From Phycomyces blakesleeanus NRRL 1555(-) (lineage: Eukaryota > Mucoromycota > Mucoromycetes > Mucorales > Phycomycetaceae), in the NCBI RefSeq assembly GCF_001638985.1, contig NW_017265146.1:1054001-1118000 (forward strand): a stretch of DNA of 64,000 nt, written 5' to 3'. Every line of letters starts with the position of its first letter. Within the stretch, counting starts at the first letter, position 1. The notes below the pieces were generated by a model. It worked only from the letters and a program-made list of their open reading frames with translations. It ran no database searches and had not been told where the DNA came from. Shown piece by piece: positions 1-11,100 of the stretch. A program made the translations under genes and the position numbers.

Positions 1-8
1 TAAATTGA

Positions 9-1895
9 TCAAGTTAAAGAATCGAATATATTTTTCCAGAATATTTCTGCATCAGTAAGTTCAGAGCCTATAACGTACTTTGCTACATCACCACATTTCA
101 GTACAGCATAACCTCGAGGAAGATCCTTTTTCCATCCGTATCTAGTGGTTTGTCCATCTATAGATCGTATATCGTCTAATTTTTTGGCAGCGCTCTTATT
201 GCGTTGAAAGTGACGATAATATTTACGAGCTTGATTGACTTCCTTTTTTCTCATTATTCGGGTTGTATGTGCTCCTTTATCCATATCCTTTTCATCGCAG
301 TATAAGTGAAACCACGTTGATTCTGTGAATATTTTTGACTGCTTACTGCCAAATACAGTGGCATTTGATGTATCGTTTTCGGGCTTTTTATTGCCAGGTA
401 TCGGCCGAGAAAAGACCATGATATTGACGACAGTGTTGGGATTAATATTGTCTTCTGAAGGGTAGAGCTGTATGCCAAAAATATGTAAAATTTCAAAGGA
501 ACTGTAGGACATATTCAGGCAAAGACTCCCAGTCTTTGGAGATACTTTTCCAATTGCTTTGATATCGGTTAGGCTCAGGTAGTTTAGATGCCTACAGTGA
601 AAAGAAAGGTAGTCAAATGTGTCTGTATCGATAGTTGAGTCATATATCTCTATCATCCGTAGTCCATGCCTTCCTAGACTGTTGTGCGAGTCAGGACTGA
701 CAGAAATCCATCCACAGGCAAACCTTAATCTCTTCAAAACCACGCACCGATCTAAAAGTTCGTCCAGTATTATAGAAGCATCTGACTGATCAATATTTAA
801 ATAGACCAGATGAGGAGAATAGACAAACAACTCTGTAAGCTTGTGTGGAATATTGAATCGATATCGTCCCTTAATAGATAGTGTCTCCACTGTTCTTGAG
901 AATGAATCCATACACATCCTAATGATCTCTTCTAGAATCTCAGGCTTTCTTGTTTGTAAATAAGGCCTGCATGAAATATTTCTGATTTGTAAGCTAGAAG
1001 GACAGAGGATCTTCCAAAAGAATAGATGTAGCCAATCTGAGGATCCTGCACTGTGTACGTTAAGAGTTTTCAAGCGCTGAAATGCATATCGAACACCCTT
1101 GAGTAAAAAACTTGTCTCTTCTTGATAATCGTCTGTCACTCCGTTTTTATCATATGGTTCCCATCTTAGAGTGTGTATGTTAGGGTACTTTTGAGCAAAG
1201 TAATATAGCCATCGGTGGTCTGCAATTTTAGTGTCAACCTTAAATACTGTAAGATTTGTGGCAGGATCTACAGTTCTGGCCTGCAATAGTTCTTCTCTTG
1301 ATAGACTACCAAGATCGACACTGAGGGTTAAGTATTCTAGCCGTGGTAAATGTTTGTGAAGAGTCTCGAAATCTTTCATTGTAAATGCAAGCTTGGTTTT
1401 CCATGAGTGCCGTATAAGATCAAGCCGTTTAAGGCGGGGTAGGCATGATACAATATCGAGAAATACTTTCTCTGTGTCTTCAATCCGTAACTCGTCCAGG
1501 ACGATACATAGGTCTTCCAGGTACTTCCACAGGTTCCAATCCGCTTGCTTTCCAAAGTCAGTCTCATTAAGGCAATTCCGCTTAATGTAGAGGCGCCGTA
1601 AATTCTGAAAACATAGCTGAAGGGCATATAGTTGAGAGTCGGTTGCTCGGATCTTTCCGTTCAGGTACAAGTCTCGTGTGTTGTGTCCGTTTAAATATAT
1701 ATTATCCTTAATAGCAGAAGTACTACAGATAGCCTCTAGTTTCTTTTTATCCAGTATACACACTTTTCTCCACATGGATTCTTGAAATGGTATTTTCCAT
1801 GCTCTGCAAATGAACATGCAATGAAACTTGTCTTTGGTGTGGAGGAATCTTGAGATATTTAGAAGGATCTCAAATGGTAATTCGGATGCTAGCAT
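9..1895 (-). CDS. F-box protein with leucine-rich C-terminal region (paralog 1)
   Basis: Single-exon gene of about 628 residues. The N-terminus MLASELPFEIL, then a helix-rich stretch with cysteines and CRAWKIPFQESMW, is an F-box (about residues 1-45), the part that binds Skp1 in SCF ubiquitin ligases. The rest has irregular leucine-rich segments (LPRLKRLDL, LPRLEYLTL, CRHLNYLSL) typical of a substrate-recognition LRR fold, and ends in a motif shared by the whole array (GYAVLKCG ... FWKNIF). The frame is open 22 codons further upstream to 1961, but I chose the ATG at 1895 because the paralogs begin with exactly this MLASELPFEI sequence. It is the last member, in transcription order, of a head-to-tail minus-strand array. 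The substrate cannot be told from sequence. Confidence 0.85.
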   Translation of the reverse strand: MLASELPFEILLNISRFLHTKDKFHCMFICRAWKIPFQESMWRKVCILDKKKLEAICSTSAIKDNIYLNGHNTRDLYLNGKIRATDSQLYALQLCFQNLRRLYIKRNCLNETDFGKQADWNLWKYLEDLCIVLDELRIEDTEKVFLDIVSCLPRLKRLDLIRHSWKTKLAFTMKDFETLHKHLPRLEYLTLSVDLGSLSREELLQARTVDPATNLTVFKVDTKIADHRWLYYFAQKYPNIHTLRWEPYDKNGVTDDYQEETSFLLKGVRYAFQRLKTLNVHSAGSSDWLHLFFWKILCPSSLQIRNISCRPYLQTRKPEILEEIIRMCMDSFSRTVETLSIKGRYRFNIPHKLTELFVYSPHLVYLNIDQSDASIILDELLDRCVVLKRLRFACGWISVSPDSHNSLGRHGLRMIEIYDSTIDTDTFDYLSFHCRHLNYLSLTDIKAIGKVSPKTGSLCLNMSYSSFEILHIFGIQLYPSEDNINPNTVVNIMVFSRPIPGNKKPENDTSNATVFGSKQSKIFTESTWFHLYCDEKDMDKGAHTTRIMRKKEVNQARKYYRHFQRNKSAAKKLDDIRSIDGQTTRYGWKKDLPRGYAVLKCGDVAKYVIGSELTDAEIFWKNIFDSLT

Positions 1896-2496
1896 TATAG
1901 AGTGATCAATGTCAAAAGTAATGAGGCGATCATCAGTAGCTTTTTTAGACTTATCCTCCAATAGAAGGACAACTAACCAAAACGGTAATGACGTGGTCTT
2001 TGACCTGACTTGTGGTGTAGTACGGTTTGACAGAAAAATGAATTTTATGGTCCTCTTTTTATAGAAGTAATATCCCCCTTTAATTTATTTTTTATAATTT
2101 TGCGTAGGCACCTCATTAATGTAAATATTAACATATGAAAATATCTGTGAAAATTCAAAGATTTATAGTGATAATAAAGATGCCTTGTGAAAAAAAAAGA
2201 CAAAAAAGAAGAATATATCTTGCTCTTCAAATACAAATTTCTTTTTAACTAATGTTTTTGTACTAAAGATATGATCTCTAGACAGGAATCATTACTATCT
2301 GTGTAGGAAAGACCTTTATTTACTTTTCTTCTTGTACTTGATTTTATATATGTTCTCTATAAAGGCCCTAAAGGAATATTTATATAACTTTCCAAAGAGA
2401 TATCTAATTCGAAAAAAAAATTAGGTTTATATTAAAGTCAAACAAACTATAGATATATAATCCACCACATATAATGATAATAATTTAAAGGTGAAG
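1896..2496. other. AT-rich spacer between F-box genes
   Basis: About 600 bases, with A- and T-runs and no convincing coding frame. It must contain the promoter of the F-box gene ending at 9 and the terminator of the one ending at 2497, but I see no distinct element I can defend. Confidence 0.5.
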
Positions 2497-4392
2497 TCAT
2501 TCAAAGGTATCATATATCATTTCCCAAGTATAGTGATTAAATTCATATCCAGGGCTCATATCATAATTAGATATGCTACCACATTTAAGCACAACGTACG
2601 CAAGAGGGGTATTTTTGGTACACCATTCTTCTGGGACCATTTTGAAGTCAAGGTATTCATTCTTTCCATTTATAGTATTGATATTCCCGGAGTCTTGGCG
2701 CCGAAGAAGCTCAACTACGGTTGTGATGTCCTTTTTAGACATAATCCATGGAGTGGAGCTCCATCCTTCTGAGGTAAACATTTTGTAGGTAACAAAATAC
2801 CAAGTATCTTCCATCGTAATGTCCGAATATATATCCCAAGCAGAGTGGTCATGGTTGCTGTCGGTTATCTGGTAAGAAGAACTTGGTTGCGACAAAACTA
2901 CGTAATTGGCATTTCGATCTTTGTTTCCGTCTTTGCCCTCAGAAGGTAGAGTAAACCGAGAATCATTAAGTTGGAGTTTCTTGAAGTGAGTGTAGGACAT
3001 ATCAATAGAAATGCGAGAGTTGTTACTAGAGTGTTCTCCGGATATTATTGACCTAACGAGGCACATGTAATTAAGACGTCTGCAACGGGCTGATAGGTAT
3101 TCAAGTGTGTTGCAGGTGGTGATAGAATCCAAGCCAATTAACATTCGTAGTCCATGATTTTTGGGGGTTTCATATTCATTCGTACTAAGAAAAAATTTGG
3201 AATCGACAACCTTTAATACCTTAAGTGATACACACCGATCCAAGAGAACGTCTAATTCAATGAATGAGTGTGGAGCTTTGATGTATAAATCTACCAAGGC
3301 AGGAAAATATTCGAGATGCGTTGTAAAGTCCCATGATTTCCGGTAATCGAAATCGCACAGAAAATGAAACGTCTCTATGGTCTTTGAAAATAGATTCATA
3401 CACTCTTTAACAATGGCCTCAAGGTATCCAATATCAGTCATATCACACCACACAGCCCAGGTTATGCGCTTGAGCTTTATATTGAGAAAATAAAACTGTT
3501 TCCATATATCAAGATGTAGTTGCTTTGGATTTTTTTTTGTAATCACGTCGATCCATTCTAAGTATTGGAACGCAGGTGGAGATAGAGAAGATATAAATGC
3601 TTTTTCTTTTGGATACTGTTCAAACTCTCCATTGTCAAGGAGCTGTAATGTCACCATTACTTGTAGATTGGGATATTTGATGGCAAAATAGCACAACCAC
3701 TGATAAAGCGAGTTAAATACATTGAGTTGCAAATGTTTTAGTTTTGTTGCTGGCTTCACATTTACGATTCGTTCTAAGGCATCTTCTTCGTTCTCGAAAG
3801 CAGCAGGGCGCATATCTAATACAAGATATTTCAGTTGAGGCAGGTTGGAATGAAAGCTTTCGAGTTGGTCAAGGGTCACTACAACCGGTTGATTTCCATT
3901 AAAGCGGTTTAACATCAGTCTTTCAAGATTGGGTAGTCCCAAAGAGATATTGAGGAATGCATCGGCTGGGTTGTCATGGCACCAGCCTGTTATATCGACA
4001 TTTAATTCTGTGAGTGATCCCCAAAGGTTCCAATCAGCAATAGATCCAAAATTTGGTCCACCCAAGCAAGAGTGAGAAATAATAAGACAATTGAGATTTG
4101 GAAAGTGTTGTTGGAGGGTAAATATTTCTTGGTCGTCTATATAAATGTTTGGCCAAATAAGTAATTCTCGTACGCGGTACCCATTTTTTCTGTAGAATGC
4201 ATGTACTCTGGTAGACACGTCAGACATCTTGTCCATCATCTCATCATTTTGTAAATCGATCACATCCCACATTGAATCCTGGAATGGAATCTTCCATGTT
4301 CGACACACTAGGCATGATTCAAGTTGGTCAGGTAAATAGAGAAAACGTCCAATATTACGGAGAATCTCGAAAGGTAATTCAGATGCCAGCAT
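2497..4392 (-). CDS. F-box protein with leucine-rich C-terminal region (paralog 2)
   Basis: Intronless, 631 residues, starting directly with the array-typical MLASELPFEILRNIGRFL. The F-box (residues about 1-45) contains CLVCRTWKIPFQDSMW. It is followed by about 550 residues of irregular leucine-rich repeats (LPNLERLML, LPQLKYLVL, CRRLNYMCL) and the shared tail motif (AYVVLKCG ... YTWEMIYD). The role as an SCF adaptor is inferred from the F-box family. The spacer to the paralog on its 3' side is about 600 bases and both genes face the same way, as expected of tandem duplication. The sequence is well diverged from its neighbours, so the duplication is not recent. All three codon positions look open with no breaks. 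Confidence 0.85.
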   Translation of the reverse strand: MLASELPFEILRNIGRFLYLPDQLESCLVCRTWKIPFQDSMWDVIDLQNDEMMDKMSDVSTRVHAFYRKNGYRVRELLIWPNIYIDDQEIFTLQQHFPNLNCLIISHSCLGGPNFGSIADWNLWGSLTELNVDITGWCHDNPADAFLNISLGLPNLERLMLNRFNGNQPVVVTLDQLESFHSNLPQLKYLVLDMRPAAFENEEDALERIVNVKPATKLKHLQLNVFNSLYQWLCYFAIKYPNLQVMVTLQLLDNGEFEQYPKEKAFISSLSPPAFQYLEWIDVITKKNPKQLHLDIWKQFYFLNIKLKRITWAVWCDMTDIGYLEAIVKECMNLFSKTIETFHFLCDFDYRKSWDFTTHLEYFPALVDLYIKAPHSFIELDVLLDRCVSLKVLKVVDSKFFLSTNEYETPKNHGLRMLIGLDSITTCNTLEYLSARCRRLNYMCLVRSIISGEHSSNNSRISIDMSYTHFKKLQLNDSRFTLPSEGKDGNKDRNANYVVLSQPSSSYQITDSNHDHSAWDIYSDITMEDTWYFVTYKMFTSEGWSSTPWIMSKKDITTVVELLRRQDSGNINTINGKNEYLDFKMVPEEWCTKNTPLAYVVLKCGSISNYDMSPGYEFNHYTWEMIYDTFE

Positions 4393-4892
4393 GAGGAGAA
4401 CAATAAATAATAGTCCAATAAGAAGAACAAAAGATGGTTGATGGTATCTTATGATCTTTTAGAGCCTTTCCTTTTATTTATATTTTTCTTTTAATTTGGC
4501 GACTATCAAGAGAAAAGGAATATACTTTGACTGAGTGGCCTTAAAAGACTTGAACACCAAACTTGGTGATTACAGTAATCTCTGCCTGTGAACTCAAAGC
4601 TACATAATGACCAAACATGGTTATTTTCACTTACACAAAAAAAAGAAAGAAAGAAAGAAATAAAGAAGAAATAAAGGCTATTATTAGGAGAAATCTAATA
4701 CAAGTCAATGTCCTTTTTACAGTCCATTTTACACCAACAGATTTTCCTTGTTTTGTATTGTACTTTTAACATCTTACTCTACCCTTTATTTTCTAATTAA
4801 TTCGGTTCCAAAAGATACTATGGGCAAATAAGTTATTCTACCATTAGATTTATATTTATATTTATTTAGTTTTGATATATGTAGAAATCAGT
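4393..4892. other. AT-rich spacer between F-box genes
   Basis: About 500 bases. It contains a purine-rich simple tract (GAAA repeats near 4640-4670) and no supported gene. Confidence 0.5.
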
Positions 4893-6819
4893 CTATATAT
4901 TATCATACAAATTCTGCCAATATTCATTGCTGGCTATTTTAGATTCTTGAAAAGCATAGTCCACTACTTGCTTACATTCAAATGAGACATAGCCTCGAAA
5001 GAAATTCTTTTTCCAGAAATGTTCACGACTTGGGTTATTAAAACTACTGTAGGAAGAAATCCAAGCCATGTGTGAAAAGTCCTCTGTGTGCTTGAAACGA
5101 TGAAAATATTTGCTGACTTGGATGCATCTTCTTTTTGATAGTGGATATGCAAAGGTAGAAGACTCAGGCTCGTTTATTTTTTGGAAGTAGGTCAGGAAAA
5201 ACCAAGCGCGGTTTATATTGTTTTTCTCCAAGTTGGTTATGGAATCAAGATGGCTATGATATTGGGTTCGTTTCGCTCATTTCCCAGATTTGGACCAAGA
5301 AAGAAGAAATAACTCAACCTTTGAGTCGTCTCTTTGGGAACATTTGTTTGAAGTAAAACACACGTTGCATAAACAGAGAGCAGTGAAGTGGCTGTAAGCC
5401 ATATTGATACGCATATCTCCAGTAGTCGGAACTATGGCTCCTATTATTTCTGTTGTGTCTAGTTTCATGTAATTTAAACGTCTGCAACGAAGAGAGATAT
5501 AATGAAGGACGTTGGTGGTGACTTTTGAGTGATAGGCGTGTAGAAATCGTAAACCGTGCGATGATGAAAGTCTGAATTGGTTTAATTCTGTACTAATCAT
5601 ACATGAGGAAACCTTTAAGCTTTTCAAAGTAAGGCAGTTGTCGAGAACAATGGCAATGTCTAGAGTTGCACCACTAAAGTTGATGTTTGCCTTCGTCAAA
5701 GAAGGGAAAACATTTATTATTTTAGAGAATGACAGATGATTGGAAATATCCTTGGTATCAGTATTTAAAATTATATCAATCTTTTTGAGGGTTCCAGAAA
5801 AGGGATTCACATAATTTTCAAAGAATTCTATTTGTGATCCGAGTCCATTATATTCGTCAACTAGACATTTGATGGTCTTAAGTGGCGTAGTTTTGGGATC
5901 GAGAAATTCCCAAAAGGTGAAAGGATTCCCTTGAAAGCAGTTTTTACAGTGCGTGTGTACCGTTTCCAATAACTTAAACACATCGATACTTTGTCTTATA
6001 AGAGAAATGAAATGACGGGTCTGCTGATTGCAGTCTGAATCGCCGGCGGTAATATTTACATCAGCACAAGATTTGTGTGAATAAGAGTTCCACATGCGTA
6101 GATATGGGTACTTGCAAGCAAAATATCCCACCCACTTGTAGTCAATAAGATCGGTGTTGATATGAAATAGTCGCATTTCGACCGCTGGATTTATTATCAA
6201 GAAACTTGGCACATCATTTATGTTGTGGATAAAGGTCAGCGTGTATAGATAGGGATACAAGGCGTGGTAGACTTTGGTGAATAAAGTCCATATCTTCCAT
6301 GGTAAATGGTATGAGTTGCATTTCAATACATTTGCCAGTTTTTAAATTTATCAAACGAGGAAGATGGGAGAATGTGGCAAAAATATTATTCTTTGCTGCA
6401 AGACCGTCTGTTTTGTCAAACTGAATATCCAAGCTTTCCAGGTATTTCCACACACCCCAGCCAATCTCTTTGTTAATACATCCTTTAGAAAGCTGTTGGC
6501 TTCTGATAGAAAGAAATTTCAAGTTTTTAAAGTACTTTGGAAATATTCTTAGCTAGGAAATGCCTACTTCGAGACATTTTGCTAGAATTAGCTTTCGAAC
6601 ATGTCTTCAGTTTTCCGTATAAAGTATGTGCTTATATCTGGTAACATTGCAAAAATCTTCCAACTTGCTCTGCCTGGTTATGTTTATGGTATTCCAAAGA
6701 TATTGCTGAAAGCACATTCTCCATAACCTGCAAGTTAACGAGCATTGAGCTTTGTCTTGGGCTGGTAATAGATATGCTATACGAGCTGTGATTTCCAAAG
6801 GTAAGCACGTAAGATCCAT
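4893..6819 (-). pseudogene. F-box/LRR pseudogene (paralog 3), three in-frame stops and a frameshift
   Basis: The frame from the ATG at 6819 gives an F-box (MDLTCLPLEITARI ... CRLWRMCFQQYLW). The coding homology continues past a TGA at 6607-6609 (the next codons give RHVRKLIL, which is identical to a block in the paralog at 12409-14292) and past a TAG at 6553-6555. Near 6214-6326 the homology jumps to another frame (LSIHADL, then INDVPSFL ... WVGYFACKYP). A further in-frame TGA at 5277-5279 precedes the conserved C-terminus (RGYVSFECKQVV, ending at 4893). Because homology runs through each stop, I read these as mutations and not introns. It sits between two open paralogs in the same orientation. 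It is also more divergent than its neighbours, which fits relaxed selection. Confidence 0.85.
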
Positions 6820-7744
6820 TATAATCAATATGGGAAAAAATTGCAAAAACAAATGTTCGTTTTAAAAGTCTAAATCTGTTTTAAAGGCTTGCATTCTTTG
6901 TTTTTAGATAAAGTAGCGTATAAATGGATAGCAAACAAGCTAAACTTAACTAATATCTGTTGAAGCTCGGTGAATATTCTAGAAGTATTTCATATCTAGA
7001 GTAAGTTATTATAGTATACGCTTGTGTTTATATCACTTTTATAGCATAATAACTTCCAAATATTACAATCTATTTATTAAATTATAATTATGAGCGTTAA
7101 TATTACTCACAAGCTATGGTGCAATCGGAAATAACTTCTATGTATAAGGAAAATTTTCAAAAGTTAACTAGAGCTCTAAATAATAGATAGCACAAAGCAA
7201 AGTTAAAATGATTTAGTTATTTTTTTTTAAAAAAAAAAAACACACACACACACACATCAAAGTGCAATATTATATGTGAAATCCAACTATTTAATTTTCA
7301 CTTGCCGACCTTTTTTTGCTACTTTATTTGTAGCACATAAAAAATAGGCCGTTTAGTACAATTTTTTTCTAAAGTAAGCTTCTAATCCCGAAGTCATAAA
7401 ATTTTGCTTTTTTGATTATACGACATTAGGAGAAATAAAATATTGAAACACCGTCGCATTTTTTTTTGTGTAGGAGAATTGCTAGCCTCACAAAAATGCC
7501 ACGCTCCTAGGTGTTTTTAAATTACTAAAAACAGCTTAGCCTGTTTGAGTTCCAAAAATGTCCTGCAATCTAACAAAAAGACTGGGCATTTGAAAATTAA
7601 TTATTTTATTTTATTTTACTTTTTTTTTTGCTTTTTTTACAAGTTTTCAATTAGTCTTTGATTTTTTATTATTATATTATAGCAAGTAATTGATCCTCTT
7701 ATTTCAACTATAATTTTACTTAAATATTATACTGCATTTCAATT

Positions 7745-7917
7745 AAGGTATTTGGGATTGATTTTGGATTAGTATCTCAATATTAGAAAAAATAGATACT
7801 GTAAGAGTGTTATTTATTAAAAAAAAATTAAAAAATATACGAGGTGTTCGGAACTGATCTTGGGTTTGTATCTTAAGATTAGAAAAATTAGATACTGTGA
7901 GAATGGTATTTATTAGA
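7745..7917. repeat. Two-copy tandem duplication, about 77 bp of homology per copy
   Basis: The segment beginning 7745 (AAGGTATTTGGGATTGATTT...) recurs at 7841 (GAGGTGTTCGGAACTGATCT...). Both copies share GATACTGTRAGARTG and TATTTATTA near their ends. The copies are about 80 percent alike by eye and offset by 96 bp. Confidence 0.7.
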
Positions 7918-8025
7918 GATAGAATAATATGTTTATATATATCAATCGATAAAGACGTTCTTTTTCTTACTATTCAATTTGCCTCTCTTAACATTTGTAC
8001 TTCCGCTGTGCCACGTCTGGTACTC

Positions 8026-8149
8026 AAAATCCACCCACGCACACACATAAAATCCACCCACGCACACATAAATCTACCCAGGTACGCAAATCTACCCAGG
8101 CACACATAAATCCACCCAGACACACATAAATTCACTCGGACACACACAC
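8026..8149. repeat. CA-rich minisatellite, about 20-bp unit, 6 copies
   Basis: Units of the type AAATCCACCCACGCACACAT repeat about six times with small changes (CCACCCACGC, CTACCCAGGC, CCACCCAGAC), ending in a short CA run. It is not coding. Confidence 0.8.
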
Positions 8150-9045
8150 TATTTTTTTTGTGACAAATTCATAGACCTATATAAAGAATAAATTAATAAA
8201 TAATTAGCATACTTTTTGAAAGTAGAGCTCCCAGCCTCCCCTCAAGTTTTATATATTTCTTCCCTATGAAAAGTTTAGTTACTATAAATTACAATTAATG
8301 TGTAAGAATGAGTTGAGCAGTTTATTGAATGGATAGTAGACTTTAAGTGATTTGGTTGTAAAATTATAAGAAGATTTGCAGAGAATTTAAAGGCAGATGA
8401 ATCGTATGCTTATATTCCAACTTTTTAAAGATATATATAGAGTGTTTGAATAGGGTCCACCTAAAAAAGAAAGACTTGTGATCATATAACCTTTCTATAT
8501 ATAAAATATCACACAAATTAAAACAAATCTAAAAACATATATACTGATGCCCAATTACACTATAAATGCTGATTTAAGAATTTTGTAAAGAAGCGCTGCT
8601 GGAAGCTTTATGTTTTATTGTGTATGATAATATTAAAACATCAGTAAAATAACAGATGGCTTAATCAAAGCCAATACTCAAAATTATATATTAATATCAA
8701 TTGCAAAGTAATATAACAAGAGGTCAATTGACTATCAAGCTCTTCATATGATCTAGTTACTGTAACGAATTATTTACGCAACTGAGATCCACTCCTGCCC
8801 CTCTTTTTCGTTACATCATATAACAGCCTATTTGGTACTATTGACATCTTATTCGCCTTTCTTGTCATCACCTTGTTGTTGACTGCCGATCATTGGGATC
8901 AAGAGGTTTTGTTTTTACAGTAATATCAAGGGTAAACAGTTTATTAAAATATAATTCTTACTTTTATTTCAAACTAGAAGAGCCAATTAGTTTAATTTAC
9001 ATTACAGAATTTAAATAATATATATACATGTATATACATTGGTAT

Positions 9046-11100
9046 TTATGTATCAGATTTATATTGTTCTATATAACCGCATTTAAATGTGACATAACCA
9101 TCTGGTACATCTTTTTCCCATCGCTCTCTACGGTCAGTATGTTGGTTGCCTTTTTTGAAACTTCCTGTAATATCATAAAAATCCCTTTTTTTTAAAAACT
9201 TGCGGGAACTGTCATGAAAGTCGTTATCACTACAGTCAGATCCTTCACATTCATAGTTGTTATAGCATCTGCTGCATTCTACAATGTCGCTATCGGGATC
9301 CAAGAACTCTCTTTGCTTTGCTCTACGGCGTTTAAGGAAAGCCCTACGGCCCGGATAGTGTTCCATTGGACCGGTACAATCATCGATTTCATAGGAGTTT
9401 TTGTTGTCCAAAGGTAGGTTGAAATGTTTACGAGCAAATTCAATCTCATGCTTCCGAAGTTTCCACATAAAAGAGAACGTGCCGCCGCTAGTTTCTTCTG
9501 CATAGGATATATAGTACCAGGTGTTTTTGATGGGTGCTTTCGAAAGGGCATTGTTATTAACAATTGCTTTGGATCTCTTCTTATTTTTTAACTGAGGGTC
9601 AATCGTGGACTCAGAAAGAACCATAATGCTGACATCTCCTTTTTTATACAAGTCAGATCTAGGTTTTCCGAATCCAATGCAACGTATAAGTAGATATTTG
9701 AAGCAAGTGTATGACATGTCGATGCAAAGTTTCTCTGGGCCTTTTGAAAATGTATCGAAAATTATTGCACTGTCCAATGACATGTGTTCCAAGTCCCTGC
9801 AACGGTAAGATAGGTAACCTAGTACGGAAGTATATACATCGACCAGCATCAAATCTATATGTTTTAATCCATGTTTGGGATCGTTTGCTGAACCGCCTGG
9901 ACTAATATAAAGCCATGCGTTAGAGAAGCTTAGTGTTCTCAGTTCCGGACATGAATTCAATATAACGTCAAGACAATAAGACGCATTATGAATTTCAAGG
10001 TATAAGCTAACAAGGCAGGGGTAACATTGTAAACTGTAAAGTGGCATGAATATCCGGGGCGACATAAATTCGTCTTTCATATTGATACATAGACTTTCTA
10101 CAATATTTGCGTGTGGTGTAACAATTCGATAAAATGTAGTTTCAGAATCTTCTTCTTTATATCGATCACCCCGTCCAAGGTCAAGGCCGATGTTCCTCAG
10201 CTTGATATTTAGCAAGGAAATCTGCTTCCATATTTCTAGATGATATTTTGTCGAGGTTTTTGTCGCTATTCCAATATTTCTCAAAAATGAAAATCCATGA
10301 GAAAGTGTACCAAGAGCATAAATAAGTTTTTGCGGATCAAAATTACTGCTGTACCCCTTTTCAAGCGATAGTGTCTTCAGAGAACGTAGATTTGGATATT
10401 TGCGTATTATGTACCACAGAAGGTGAATTCCCGGGCCAGTCACGTTTAACTCGGTTAAGTTTATTGCTGGTTCTATCATTGCTGTTGGATCATAATCGTC
10501 ATCGTCAAAATCAGTGTGGTTAACGTATATTGATAGACTTGATAGACGCGGCAAATAACTGTGTAGCTTATCAAGATTATTGGGGCCACGGTTTTTACCC
10601 CAAGGCATACAGGTTTCCGCTAGATCCAATTTTACCAGACATGGCAAGAAAGACAAAATTTCTAGGAGTCTATCCTTCTCACCGGGACTTTCCATTTGTG
10701 AAAGCTTGAGTCCAAGTACTGTCAAAGATTTCCAAGGCTTCCAGTTTAGTTTACCAAGATCAGGAATTGACAGACAAAGATGTTCAATATATAGACATCG
10801 AATATTTGGAAGGAGTTTCTGAAGATGTGTAAATTGAACATGGCTTGTTGTAACGTCACGATCCAATGTCAATGAGCGTGTGCGTTTGCCATTGCTTTTG
10901 AATGGCTTGTGTCGAGAATGCGCAGGATCGCATATGTTTTTCATTTCCTTTGTATTCTTTATTGTAATGCTGTCCCATAACATGCTTTTAAAGGGTGCTT
11001 TCCATGATTTGCAAACATTCGCGCAGCACCGCTTGCTTTCGATCGGAAGAAACCTCGCAATGCATAGTATGATTTCAAAGGGTAATTCTGAAGCAAGCAT
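9046..11100 (-). CDS. F-box protein with leucine-rich region and long charged C-terminal insert (paralog 4)
   Basis: 684 residues from the conserved MLASELPFEII start at 11100. The frame is open 36 codons further to 11208, but that extension has no counterpart in the paralogs. The F-box (CANVCKSWKAPFKSMLW) is followed by leucine-rich segments (LPRLSSLSI, YPNLRSLKTL, CRDLEHMSL). Unlike its neighbours it carries about 80 extra residues before the end. These are rich in Lys/Arg and Asp/Glu and include a cysteine pair cluster (ECSRCYNNYECEGSDC). They come just ahead of the shared DVPDGYVTFKCG motif, after which the protein stops early, without the aromatic final helix seen in the others. The insert may be a localisation or binding module or simply low-complexity drift. 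I cannot decide. Confidence 0.82.
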   Translation of the reverse strand: MLASELPFEIILCIARFLPIESKRCCANVCKSWKAPFKSMLWDSITIKNTKEMKNICDPAHSRHKPFKSNGKRTRSLTLDRDVTTSHVQFTHLQKLLPNIRCLYIEHLCLSIPDLGKLNWKPWKSLTVLGLKLSQMESPGEKDRLLEILSFLPCLVKLDLAETCMPWGKNRGPNNLDKLHSYLPRLSSLSIYVNHTDFDDDDYDPTAMIEPAINLTELNVTGPGIHLLWYIIRKYPNLRSLKTLSLEKGYSSNFDPQKLIYALGTLSHGFSFLRNIGIATKTSTKYHLEIWKQISLLNIKLRNIGLDLGRGDRYKEEDSETTFYRIVTPHANIVESLCINMKDEFMSPRIFMPLYSLQCYPCLVSLYLEIHNASYCLDVILNSCPELRTLSFSNAWLYISPGGSANDPKHGLKHIDLMLVDVYTSVLGYLSYRCRDLEHMSLDSAIIFDTFSKGPEKLCIDMSYTCFKYLLIRCIGFGKPRSDLYKKGDVSIMVLSESTIDPQLKNKKRSKAIVNNNALSKAPIKNTWYYISYAEETSGGTFSFMWKLRKHEIEFARKHFNLPLDNKNSYEIDDCTGPMEHYPGRRAFLKRRRAKQREFLDPDSDIVECSRCYNNYECEGSDCSDNDFHDSSRKFLKKRDFYDITGSFKKGNQHTDRRERWEKDVPDGYVTFKCGYIEQYKSDT

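Larger units (their letters stand above)
6820..9045. other. Long AT-rich spacer with local duplications
   Basis: About 2.2 kb without a supportable gene. It holds homopolymer runs, a CA tract near 7240-7255, a tandem duplication at 7745-7917 and a CA-rich minisatellite at 8026-8149, both listed separately. Confidence 0.6.

Noticed and set aside
6523..6606. Possible intron explaining the stops in F-box paralog 3
   Set aside because: The bases between the stops still translate in frame into residues matching the paralogs (RHVRKLIL, then FPKYFKNLKFL), so nothing is missing that splicing would need to remove.
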